A stretch of 10,759 nucleotides of DNA from an uncultured Pelagibacteraceae bacterium (GTDB lineage Bacteria; Pseudomonadota; Alphaproteobacteria; Pelagibacterales; Pelagibacteraceae). Below the pieces are notes generated by a model. It saw only the letters and a list, made by a program, of their open reading frames with translations. It searched no databases and was not told the DNA's origin. The position numbers and the translations under genes were made by a program. The stretch is from assembly GCA_902578175.1 (NCBI GenBank), contig CACHBY010000019.1, forward strand, positions 1 to 10,759, read 5' to 3'. This document shows, one piece after another, positions 1 to 5,895 of this stretch. Position 1 is the first letter of the stretch. The number at the start of each line of letters is the position of its first letter.

Positions 1-449
1 TAAACCAACTAGACAAAGTTCCTGAATTTTCATGGAAAGGAAAAATTCTTACAGAAAAAGAACTGAGAGGTCATTACAGAGATTGGGTTTATGGTGATAG
101 AAAAGTTTTAAGAAAAAAATATAAAGATAATAAAAATCTTTACAAAGTTCATAAAGATCAATTAAGACATGAAACAGGACAAAAATTCTGGGAGTCGTTA
201 GAGATATCTATTAGACATAACGAGGCAATAAATAGTAATAACCCAGTTCTTGCAAAGCTATGGATGTTTTGGGGAAATTTTTTTGCAATCAGTGAAAAAG
301 ATTTTTTAGCTAATTATTCCACAGGTGCTTATCAAAGAGAAATAATCTGGCCAAATTTAAACCAGTCGTTTGAAAAAATGGTTTATGATGTAACTACATC
401 ATGGGCAATGATCCATCATTTAGATAACAGCGAAAGTGCAAGTCCATAA
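1..449 (+). pseudogene. DUF1800-family protein, internal fragment, C-terminus lost
   Basis: An open frame enters from the left edge (codons from base 3) and runs about 148 codons to a TAA at 447-449. The translated segment matches the central part of the DUF1800 family as I know it. It has a 'W-x-N-F' motif (LWMFWGNFFAIS), then a 'G-x-Y-x-REII-x-PN' motif (GAYQREIIWPNL), then the 'AM-x-x-x-LDN-x-x-S' motif (WAMIHHLDNSES). In full-length members (about 450-500 residues) this last motif is followed by a further 200 or more residues, starting with the region that reads like N-E-N-x-AREL. Here the frame stops 5 codons after LDN, so the conserved C-terminal half is missing. The Met at 264 is internal, not a start. 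The break coincides with the truncated end of the facing glycosyltransferase gene. The function of DUF1800 proteins is not established; many are exported and sit beside DUF1501 genes. Sure of the family, fairly sure of the truncation. Confidence 0.72.
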
Positions 450-1129
450 GTAATTGTAATGAATTCATTGTTGTTAAGCCAAATTAAGTGGGGAACTAAA
501 GCGACAATAAAGACTTCTATTGCAATTAAGTATTTAAAATCAAACTTTCTTTCATTTTTAAGAATTAAATAAATAAATAAAGAACTGATTGAAACCAATA
601 AGTAGACAAATAAATATTTTGATAAAAGTCCTAGTGCACCAAACAAACCAATTAAAAAACAATCCCAAAATTTAATATTTTTACCACTATAAATTTTCCA
701 AGAATAATAAGCTGTTAAAGACCAAAAAGGCAATTGGCATACATTTACGTTAAACTCAGGTGTAGTAAAATTATAAAAATAAATTGTTTCAATTAATAAA
801 ACTGAAATTAAACCGAGAAATTTATTTTTTAGTGTTTCGTTGGAAAGTTTAAATACATAATAAAATGAAATAATTACAAAAATCTGACTCAACAAATAAT
901 AAACCCAGTCCTGTGACCCAAAAATTTGAAAAAAAAATTCAGCAAAAAAAGCACTCATAGGAGGGTGCTTATTAAAACCCCAATCTAAATTACTTCCCCA
1001 AGCTAAAGCTTCAATTGTATCTAGGGGTAAATTGTGATTTGTAACAGTTGGAATCAAAGTCCAAAAAATTAGATGAGATGTAACAAAAATATAAAAAAGA
1101 TTGTCTGTATTTTTGTTATTTGCAGTCAT
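416..1129 (-). pseudogene. Family-39-type (PMT/ArnT-like) membrane glycosyltransferase, C-terminally truncated
   Basis: This 237-residue reading frame resembles the N-terminal half of dolichyl-phosphate-mannose/ArnT-like glycosyltransferases (GT39, PMT_2 type), which transfer sugars from polyprenyl-phosphate donors and normally have about 450-550 residues. After a first hydrophobic helix (about 11-30) comes the first periplasmic loop with the acidic D-x-x-E pair (D37, E40) and a 'WGFNKHPP' motif (50-57), typical of this group. Several further hydrophobic helices follow, among them about 74-94, 105-122, 156-190 and 201-216. The frame ends shortly after a 'PHLIWLxxNxF-T-YGL' segment that in full-length relatives lies mid-protein. 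The last eight or so residues read antisense through the DUF1800 fragment, so they are probably not native. The start at 1129 gives a sensible N-terminus, with no clear ribosome binding site. Probably non-functional because the remaining helices and the large periplasmic domain are gone, although a transcript could still be made. Confidence 0.68.
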
Positions 1130-1158
1130 TTATAAATATTTATAACAATTCAGCTTGC

Positions 1159-1186
1159 TTGACACCCCTATTTTGCTGAATATACT
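1159..1186 (+). promoter_or_regulatory. Sigma70-type promoter of the dksA operon
   Basis: A perfect -35 hexamer TTGACA (1159-1164), a 16-base spacer and a -10 hexamer TATACT (1181-1186, 5 of 6 to consensus) stand 21 bases before the dksA ATG. The start point would be near 1193, giving a leader of about 15 bases. A 6-bp inverted repeat, TTCAGC (1149-1154) / GCTGAA (1175-1180), flanks the -35 box and could be an operator, but arms this short may be chance. It is the best promoter match in the window. Confidence 0.8.
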
Positions 1187-1207
1187 CCGTCCATTCAAAA
1201 TCAAGCT

Positions 1208-1723
1208 ATGCCAAAGATTGCTAAAGCAAAGAAAAAAGTATCTAAACCAAAAACCAAAGTTGTAATCAAGCCAAAAAAAACTCTGGGCTCACCAGCTAAA
1301 AAAGCTATTATAAAAATTTCAAAAACTTACGTTCCGAAAGAAACTGAAAAATATATGTGCGAAAAACATAAAGTATTTTTTAGAATGAAATTAAAAGAGT
1401 GGAAGAAAGAATTAATTAAAGCAAACAATGAAGCTCTTTATAACGGAAGCATGGATGACAATAACATATCTGCTGATCTTGTGGATCAGGCGAGTTCATA
1501 CATCGATAAAAATGTGGAAATGAAAGCAATTAATAGGCAAATAAAATTAATTTCTGAAATCGATAAAGCTTTAAGAAGAATTATGGATGATACCTATGGG
1601 TATTGTTTAGATACAGCTGAACCAATTGGTTTAAAAAGATTAATGGCAAGACCGGTTGCTAAATATACAATCGCTGCACAGGAAAAGCATGAAAAAGATG
1701 AAAAAGTTCATGCGGATGACTAA
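1208..1723 (+). CDS. dksA: DksA-family RNA polymerase-binding transcription factor, zinc-cysteine-poor type
   Basis: DksA binds the secondary channel of RNA polymerase and, with ppGpp, adjusts transcription of rRNA and biosynthesis genes. The 171-residue product has the coiled-coil region (about 45-128) with the tip motif D-x-x-D-x-A at D90, D93 and A95, matching the E. coli D71/D74/A76 tip that reaches the active site. The C-terminal globular part keeps the 'EPIGLKRLMARPVA' core (138-151). Of the four zinc-ligand positions only C133 is Cys; the others are T136, T154 and A157. Alphaproteobacterial DksA proteins are known to lack these cysteines, so this is lineage-typical, not decay. Residues 1-43 form a Lys/Pro/Ala-rich extension that canonical E. 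coli DksA lacks. The start at 1208 fits the promoter just upstream; no Shine-Dalgarno is visible. The stop overlaps the start of a small downstream ORF. Confidence 0.9.
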   Translation: MPKIAKAKKKVSKPKTKVVIKPKKTLGSPAKKAIIKISKTYVPKETEKYMCEKHKVFFRMKLKEWKKELIKANNEALYNGSMDDNNISADLVDQASSYIDKNVEMKAINRQIKLISEIDKALRRIMDDTYGYCLDTAEPIGLKRLMARPVAKYTIAAQEKHEKDEKVHADD

Positions 1724-1844
1724 AAAAATTAAACGAAAAACTTCTAAAGAAAATTCAATATCTTTTCTTTTTGCAAAGAAATATATTTATTTTTATTACC
1801 CTTTTTTTTGGGTTATTCTACTATTGTACTTATTTTTGAAATGA
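1716..1844 (+). CDS. Small basic single-pass membrane protein overlapping dksA (hypothetical)
   Basis: A 42-codon ORF starts inside the dksA stop region (ATGACTAA, an 8-base overlap), the arrangement expected for translational coupling. The product has a basic N-terminus (MTKKIKRKTSK), a middle rich in F, Y and K, and a C-terminal hydrophobic stretch (about residues 26-42, YYPFFWVILLLYLFLK) that could span the membrane with the N-terminus inside. An ATG two codons upstream (1710) is an alternative start. I do not recognise the family. Reasons to take it as real are the overlap spacing, the positive-then-hydrophobic design and the second coupled ORF behind it. Against it, AT-rich DNA easily produces hydrophobic short frames. 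Confidence 0.45.
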   Translation: MTKKIKRKTSKENSISFLFAKKYIYFYYPFFWVILLLYLFLK

Positions 1845-1936
1845 ATAAAAAATTAATCTTAATAATTATTATTATTGTTGCGATTGAATTCTCAGGCTAC
1901 GGAATACTAAGTACACTCTATAAGTTGTTTTTATAA
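1841..1936 (+). CDS. 31-residue hydrophobic microprotein in ATGA overlap (hypothetical)
   Basis: This short ORF starts at an ATGA overlap with the stop of the preceding ORF and ends 5 bases before the convergent glutathione transferase gene. The product begins MNKK, continues with an Ile/Leu/Val-rich helix (residues 5-14) and ends in a short amphipathic tail containing G-Y-G. It could be a single-pass membrane microprotein or a leader-like peptide. The 4-base stop/start overlap is typical of coupled genes. No family is recognised and chance cannot be excluded. Confidence 0.4.
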   Translation: MNKKLILIIIIIVAIEFSGYGILSTLYKLFL

Positions 1937-1941
1937 AGTTT

Positions 1942-2568
1942 TTAAGGTTTAGGTATTTTTGCCTCTTTATCCATAAAGGCATATCCTTTAATAACTGCGT
2001 CACGTTCAGAAATCTGTTGATACCATCTTGATAAGTTTTGATAATTTTTTAAACCAATATCGTGCCATTCATGTCTTGCTAACCATGGCCAAGTCGCAAT
2101 ATCTGCAATCGTATAATCTGATCCAGCGAGATATTTTGTATCTTTTAATCTTGCATCTAGTTCTCCATAAATTCTTTTTGCAATATTAAAAAATCGTTCT
2201 TCGCCAAATTCACTTTTTCCAGGATTAAAATGATGAAATTGATGATGTTGACCAAACATAGGTCCTACTGTTCCAACTTGAGCCATCAACCATTGATTAA
2301 TTACCAGTCTATCTTTCTGATCAAAAAGTTTTCCACTTTTTTCAGCTAAATAAGTTAAAATTGCACCAGATTCAAAAATACTTTTGTTGTTTTCATGATC
2401 TATTATTGCTGGAATTTTACCAAACGGACTTATTTTTAAAAATTCATCCTTAAATTGCTCTTTATTATAAATATCAACTGGGGATACTTTGTATTCATAA
2501 GCAATTTCTTCAAGCATTATACTAATTTTCCAAGCATTAGGAGTATTGGCAGAAAATAGTTCTATCAT
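1942..2568 (-). CDS. Glutathione S-transferase, Nu class / YfcG-like disulfide oxidoreductase
   Basis: The 208-residue product aligns from memory along its whole length with E. coli YfcG, a glutathione-dependent disulfide-bond reductase of the Nu class. The thioredoxin-fold domain (1-80) has the 'TPN' motif with T9 and N11, the cis-Pro in 'KIPAI' (51-55) and the glutathione-binding 'FESGAIL' (E66, S67). The helical domain has the 'QVGTVGPMFGQHHQFHHF' signature region and 'DYTIADIATWPW' (N-capping box). Predicted to be cytosolic, using glutathione to reduce disulfides or peroxides. Its start overlaps the stop of the ferredoxin reductase gene by 4 bases (ATGA), so it is the last cistron of that operon and presumably translationally coupled. 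A link to protecting or regenerating the redox chain encoded upstream is inference. Confidence 0.88.
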   Translation of the reverse strand: MIELFSANTPNAWKISIMLEEIAYEYKVSPVDIYNKEQFKDEFLKISPFGKIPAIIDHENNKSIFESGAILTYLAEKSGKLFDQKDRLVINQWLMAQVGTVGPMFGQHHQFHHFNPGKSEFGEERFFNIAKRIYGELDARLKDTKYLAGSDYTIADIATWPWLARHEWHDIGLKNYQNLSRWYQQISERDAVIKGYAFMDKEAKIPKP

Positions 2569-3581
2569 TTTTTTACACCGAGTCTTTCTTGTGCAGCCTT
2601 TGATGTAGTTGTAAATTCAAATCTTAATTTTTCATCTGGTCTTGCATATTTAAAGCAACCTCTTGCAGCTAGAGCTCCTTCATGAAAACCAGAAAGAATT
2701 AATTTTAATTTACCTGGGTAAGAACAAATATCTCCTATAGCAAATATACCATCTACATTTGTCTCAAAGTTTTCAGTGTTTACTTCGACTGATTTTTTAT
2801 TGATATTTAATCCCCAATTTAAAATGGGACCAAGCTGCATAATCAAACCAAAAAAACCAAGAACATAATCAGATTGTAATTCTTTGGTTTCTCCATCATC
2901 ATGTTTTATTTTTACTGAGCTGATTCGGTTATCACCACTAACAGAGTCCATTTGATATTTAGTGTATAGATTTAATTTTCCCTGATCGTTTAATTCTTTT
3001 ACTTTTTGTACACTAGCTTCAGCTCCACTAAATCCGTCACGTCTGTGGATTAAATTTACTTTAGAAGTGTTTGATAATTCGATTGCCCAATCTAGAGCAG
3101 AGTCTCCACCACCAAATATGGAGACAGTTTTATCATTAAAAATTGTTTTATCTTTAATTGAGTAGAGCAGTGAAGATCCCTCAAATTTTTCACATTCTTT
3201 AGCTGGAAATTTTCTTGGTTCAAAAGATCCAACTCCACCAGCAATAATTATTGCAGCTACATCAAATTCTTGGTTTCCACTAGTTTTTATATGCCAACGA
3301 TTTTCAACTTTCTTTAATTCTTCTACTCTTTCATTTAAATGAAATTTAATATTAAACGGTTTAACTTGTTGAAGAAGATTATTTGTTAATTCCTCTCCAG
3401 TACATTCGGGAACGGCAGGGATATCATAAATGGGTTTATCAGGATAAAGCTCGATACACTGTCCACCAGGTTTATCTAGATTATCTACAATTTCACACTG
3501 AAGTCCTATAATTCCAAGTTGATGAGCACAGAATAATCCTGTTGGTCCTGCTCCAATTATTAATACATCTGTTTTATTCAT
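2565..3581 (-). CDS. Ferredoxin-NADP reductase, thioredoxin-reductase-like (YumC type)
   Basis: A 338-residue flavoprotein with the two-nucleotide-domain layout of thioredoxin reductase. The FAD-binding motif G-x-G-x-x-G lies at 10-15 (GAGPTG), the NADPH motif GGGDSALDWA at 157-166, the basic 2'-phosphate-binding 'HRR' at 179-181, and the second FAD motif 'GD' at 283-284, followed by 'KLILSGFHEGALAA'. The CxxC redox pair that thioredoxin reductases carry beside the NADPH domain (about 132-145) is absent. A C-terminal extension (about 311-338) matches the TR-type ferredoxin-NADP reductases of Bacillus YumC and green sulfur bacteria. It should therefore shuttle electrons between NADPH and ferredoxin, in the cytosol. 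It starts immediately after the ferredoxin stop (TAAATG, no gap) and overlaps the GST gene, so ferredoxin is the obvious partner. Databases often label such genes 'thioredoxin-disulfide reductase'; the missing CxxC argues against that name. Confidence 0.88.
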   Translation of the reverse strand: MNKTDVLIIGAGPTGLFCAHQLGIIGLQCEIVDNLDKPGGQCIELYPDKPIYDIPAVPECTGEELTNNLLQQVKPFNIKFHLNERVEELKKVENRWHIKTSGNQEFDVAAIIIAGGVGSFEPRKFPAKECEKFEGSSLLYSIKDKTIFNDKTVSIFGGGDSALDWAIELSNTSKVNLIHRRDGFSGAEASVQKVKELNDQGKLNLYTKYQMDSVSGDNRISSVKIKHDDGETKELQSDYVLGFFGLIMQLGPILNWGLNINKKSVEVNTENFETNVDGIFAIGDICSYPGKLKLILSGFHEGALAARGCFKYARPDEKLRFEFTTTSKAAQERLGVKK

Positions 3582-3902
3582 TTAAGCTTGCTTTTCTGGA
3601 ATAGTTACTTCCAAACCATCTAACACATCTGAAACAATTAGTTGGCAACTTAATCTACTATTTTGTTTTGGTTCATATGCCATGTCTAACATATCCTCTT
3701 CGCCATCTTCTTTAGTTGGGAGTTTATCTAACCAATCTTCTTTTACGTATACATGACAAGTAGCGCACGCCATTCCTCCACCACAATCAGCATCAATTCC
3801 TGGAATATCATTTTGAACTGCACCCTCCATCACTGTTAATCCATTTTGAACATCAATGGTTTGAGTTTTATTATCATGTGTGTGGTAAGTAATTTTTGCC
3901 AT
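3582..3902 (-). CDS. 2Fe-2S ferredoxin, adrenodoxin/putidaredoxin type
   Basis: The 106-residue product has the ferredoxin beta-grasp fold pattern and the four cluster cysteines in C-x5-C-x2-C...C spacing: C40, C46, C49 and C86. The surrounding '[15 protein letters not shown]' and 'RLSCQL' motifs are those of the vertebrate-type (adrenodoxin, putidaredoxin, FdxB) 2Fe-2S ferredoxins, not the plant type. Many acidic residues (E55-D73) form the usual reductase/oxygenase docking surface. It probably takes electrons from the adjoining TR-type reductase and passes them to an oxygenase or desaturase; the desaturase gene 60 bases upstream is the best local candidate. The gene is flush with the reductase gene. 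No Shine-Dalgarno is seen before the ATG. Confidence 0.92.
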   Translation of the reverse strand: MAKITYHTHDNKTQTIDVQNGLTVMEGAVQNDIPGIDADCGGGMACATCHVYVKEDWLDKLPTKEDGEEDMLDMAYEPKQNSRLSCQLIVSDVLDGLEVTIPEKQA

Positions 3903-3908
3903 GCGTTA

Positions 3909-3936
3909 TATATAGGTTCTTATCTAAATTGAGCAA
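3909..3936 (-). promoter_or_regulatory. Possible promoter for the ferredoxin-reductase-GST genes, near-leaderless
   Basis: On the minus strand TTGCTC (3931-3936), a 16-base spacer and TATATA (3909-3914) lie directly before the ferredoxin ATG, with only 6 bases between the -10 box and the ATG. If used, the transcript would be leaderless or nearly so, which agrees with the lack of a ribosome binding site. The -35 match is moderate and AT-rich DNA gives many such hits. Read-through from the desaturase gene is the alternative, as no terminator is seen in the 60-base gap. Confidence 0.3.
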
Positions 3937-3962
3937 GTAAGTAAAAACAAACTTAGTCAGAT

Positions 3963-4964
3963 TTATGCATTTTGAGGTTCAGGTACTTCCTTTTTAAAAA
4001 AGTAGCTAGAGTCTTCTTTTTGTTTCATTATAGCTGGTAAAATTTCTTTGTAGGCTTCAATTAAACCATTATTTGTTCTTGGTAATTGATCTTTAATGTG
4101 ATGATGAAGTTTATCTAAATTATAAGATGGAACTGTTGGAAACATGTGATGAGTTACATGGTATTCCATTTTCCAATATAAAAAGCTTAAAATAGGATTT
4201 AAATACATTTCTCTTGTAGTGTATCTATGATCTTTAATATCTCTTGCTAAACCTGCGTGTTGAGTAAAAGAAACAAGTTTATGTAAAGTTCTTCCATAAA
4301 ATTTTGGTAATAAAAAAAATAAAACAGGTAACCAAGATAATGTAATTAAAGACCACATAATAATTGCAATCCAAATTGCAACAAAAATTCTGGAATTAAG
4401 AATAACTTTTTGTTGTGCATTTTCAGGAATGCAGTCTTGCATTACTTTTGTTTTTATACCTAATGCATGTTGAATAATTTCGTAAGCTATGCTTTTTTTA
4501 AAATAAACAAGTTCCATAAAAGGAATTAAATTCATTAATAAATTTTTTGGAGTTTCTTTAAAGTTATTTCCATATTCAATTTCATGATCAAATGGATTTT
4601 CAGTTGAATAAGTATTTCCATGATGAACAAAATGTGTGTATCTCCATCTTAATGGTTCAAAATTAGAAAGATATGAGGAGATATAGTAAAAAAATTCATT
4701 TAAAGATTTTGATTGAAAAGCAGTTTTATGACCAGTTTCATGCCACAATGGATTTGAAAAACCATAAATGTTTCCATAAACCAAAAACCAAAAAACAGAC
4801 CACCATGTGCCCCAAGTTACATACGCCAATATTCCTGTTACCAATAACAATCCGAAAAAAACTGAAACATGTTGGAGTCCTTTGATGTCAGATTTTTTTG
4901 AAAGCTCTTTAAGAACTTCAATATCAATTTTACATCGGTGCCATTTTTCTAATTTTACGTCCAT
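3963..4964 (-). CDS. Membrane fatty-acid-desaturase-family protein (three histidine boxes)
   Basis: This 333-residue integral membrane di-iron protein carries the histidine boxes of the FA_desaturase superfamily: HETGH (75-79), HFVHH (111-115) and HVTHH (269-273), plus an extra conserved His in 'QHAGL' (235-239). Hydrophobic segments at about 33-70 and 192-220 flank the boxes as usual, placing the metal site on the cytosolic face. The wording 'NPLWHETGHKTAF' and 'WRYTHFVHH' recalls the rhizobitoxine-desaturase-like branch more than classic acyl-lipid desaturases, so the substrate is uncertain: an acyl chain, another lipid, or a small molecule. Such enzymes need O2 and two electrons, usually from ferredoxin. 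The ferredoxin and reductase genes 60 bases downstream on the same strand would supply them. No fused cytochrome b5 or ferredoxin domain is present. No Shine-Dalgarno is visible; a terminator separates the gene from proteorhodopsin upstream. Confidence 0.87.
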   Translation of the reverse strand: MDVKLEKWHRCKIDIEVLKELSKKSDIKGLQHVSVFFGLLLVTGILAYVTWGTWWSVFWFLVYGNIYGFSNPLWHETGHKTAFQSKSLNEFFYYISSYLSNFEPLRWRYTHFVHHGNTYSTENPFDHEIEYGNNFKETPKNLLMNLIPFMELVYFKKSIAYEIIQHALGIKTKVMQDCIPENAQQKVILNSRIFVAIWIAIIMWSLITLSWLPVLFFLLPKFYGRTLHKLVSFTQHAGLARDIKDHRYTTREMYLNPILSFLYWKMEYHVTHHMFPTVPSYNLDKLHHHIKDQLPRTNNGLIEAYKEILPAIMKQKEDSSYFFKKEVPEPQNA

Positions 4965-4972
4965 ATAAAATT

Positions 4973-4995
4973 TTATGTATAGTAATTATACATAA
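4973..4995 (-). promoter_or_regulatory. Dyad overlapping a -10 box upstream of the desaturase gene
   Basis: A 9-bp perfect inverted repeat (TTATGTATA at 4973-4981, TATACATAA at 4987-4995, 5-base centre) ends 8 bases before the desaturase start. A perfect minus-strand TATAAT (4985-4990) lies in it. A weak TTGTCT (5005-5010) lies 14 bases upstream, too close for an ideal -35. The layout is that of a repressor site over a promoter, but AT-only dyads arise easily by chance. Confidence 0.4.
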
Positions 4996-5008
4996 TTTTA
5001 TAAAAGAC

Positions 5009-5047
5009 AAAAAAAAAGGGCAAGTATAAAAATACCTGCCCTTTTTT
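5009..5047 (-). terminator. Intrinsic terminator after proteorhodopsin
   Basis: Minus-strand RNA folds into a 10-bp stem (5041-5032 with 5027-5018) of GGGCAGGUAU type with a 4-base loop. All positions pair if one G-U is allowed, and it is followed by about nine U (5017-5009). The A/T runs on both sides extend the stem. Read on the plus strand the same hairpin has one A-C mismatch, so the main direction is minus, i.e. ending the proteorhodopsin transcript. It separates that gene from the desaturase operon. Confidence 0.88.
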
Positions 5048-5065
5048 AAATTTTAAGTAAAATTA

Positions 5066-5839
5066 TTACTTAGCTCTTTTTCCTGCAGAACTAGTTGCCG
5101 CAGCCCAGATTACTAGACCGAATGCAATTTTGTTAATGAAGTCAGCTAAGTTATAAACAACGTTAAGTGAATTAGCATCTACACCACCAGTTAGGTAACC
5201 AAATACATAACCTAATGGGTAAATCGCCCAACCTACTGTAACAATCATTCTCATTGCTCCGAATGCAGTTACAAGAGCTTTGTTACCACTCTTCGCTGCA
5301 GCTTTACCAGCTTCACCTGAGAATACTTCATAAAGAATGTATACCCAACCTGCCATTCCGATGATGAAACCTAGTGTAGCATTAATATATCCTGCTTCAC
5401 CTAAGTAACCACCGATAAGCATTACTAGTGAACCGATTAACAATCTCCAGAACATTCCAGAGTTTGCTTTACCGATAGCTGCTAGAATTAAATAGAATTC
5501 TACCATCTGTAAAGGCACAGTGATTAACCAGTCAATGTATCTGTAAACAGTTGGCGAGTCTCCAGTAGCAACCCATACTTCTCTCATGTACATGTAGTGT
5601 ATGAATGCAATACCAGTTACTAGACCAGCAACAATAACTGATGTTCTCCAGCCTGCTGCGACGTTGCCTGCTTCCATGAAAAAGAAAGCAGTAGCTGCTA
5701 ACATTCCCATAGAGATAACCCAGAATGAAATTCCTACGAAGTCATCTTGCATCAACATCGTTGCGTCTGCTGCAATAGCTATACCTGAAAAACCGATCAA
5801 GGTCATAGCTGCTAGAGCAAACAATTTAAGTTTTTTCAT
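5066..5839 (-). CDS. Proteorhodopsin, blue-absorbing (Gln) type
   Basis: A seven-helix retinal-binding light-driven proton pump of the inner membrane, 257 residues. Residues 1-23 form a cleavable-looking signal peptide (MKKLKLFALAAM...IAIA). Key residues, with green proteorhodopsin numbers in brackets: H81 (H75), R100 (R94), proton acceptor D103 (D97), T107 (T101), proton donor E114 (E108), D233 (D227) and the Schiff-base lysine K237 (K231). The spectral-tuning position is Q111 (105), codon CAG, which in this family gives blue absorption typical of open-ocean lineages; Leu would give green. All residues needed for pumping are intact. It has the only strong Shine-Dalgarno in the window and clearly higher GC than its neighbours, both suggesting high expression. 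A terminator follows directly, so it is probably monocistronic. No retinal or carotenoid synthesis gene is in the window. Confidence 0.97.
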   Translation of the reverse strand: MKKLKLFALAAMTLIGFSGIAIAADATMLMQDDFVGISFWVISMGMLAATAFFFMEAGNVAAGWRTSVIVAGLVTGIAFIHYMYMREVWVATGDSPTVYRYIDWLITVPLQMVEFYLILAAIGKANSGMFWRLLIGSLVMLIGGYLGEAGYINATLGFIIGMAGWVYILYEVFSGEAGKAAAKSGNKALVTAFGAMRMIVTVGWAIYPLGYVFGYLTGGVDANSLNVVYNLADFINKIAFGLVIWAAATSSAGKRAK

Positions 5840-5845
5840 AAAAAA

Positions 5846-5852
5846 CTCCCTC
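5846..5852 (-). promoter_or_regulatory. Strong Shine-Dalgarno of proteorhodopsin
   Basis: The minus strand reads GAGGGAG six bases before the ATG (5839-5837). It fixes the start at MKKLKLF and keeps the signal peptide. No other gene in the window has a comparably placed site: prpE has only an AGGA about 17 bases away, and the others show none. Confidence 0.85.
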
Positions 5853-5871
5853 TTCGTTAGTTTTTATTTTT

Positions 5872-5887
5872 TAGTTTATATAAACTA
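5872..5887 (-). promoter_or_regulatory. Perfect 16-bp palindrome in the proteorhodopsin promoter region
   Basis: TAGTTTATATAAACTA is perfectly self-complementary and holds a minus-strand TATAAA (5875-5880) that could serve as the -10 box, giving a leader of about 28 bases that includes the Shine-Dalgarno. No good -35 is seen at the proper distance. A second inverted repeat lies just upstream at 5896-5920. The layout could mean a dimeric regulator, but this is inference. Confidence 0.45.
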
Positions 5888-5895
5888 GACTTAAG

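Noticed and set aside
264..449. A short independent gene starting at the Met codon at 264
   Set aside because: The same frame is open to the left edge and carries the conserved DUF1800 motifs before this Met; it is an internal codon.
1601..1690. Degenerate DksA because three of four zinc cysteines are missing
   Set aside because: Alphaproteobacterial DksA proteins normally lack them; the coiled-coil tip and the core of the globular domain are conserved.
4673..4885. Plus-strand frame inside the desaturase
   Set aside because: It lies antisense to the desaturase segment that carries the first two histidine boxes; no family resemblance and no promoter or ribosome site.
5601..5888. Plus-strand open frame opposite the proteorhodopsin 5' end
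   Set aside because: It is the complement of a strongly conserved gene with all functional residues, and has low-complexity Ala/Ile/Pro composition typical of an antisense shadow.
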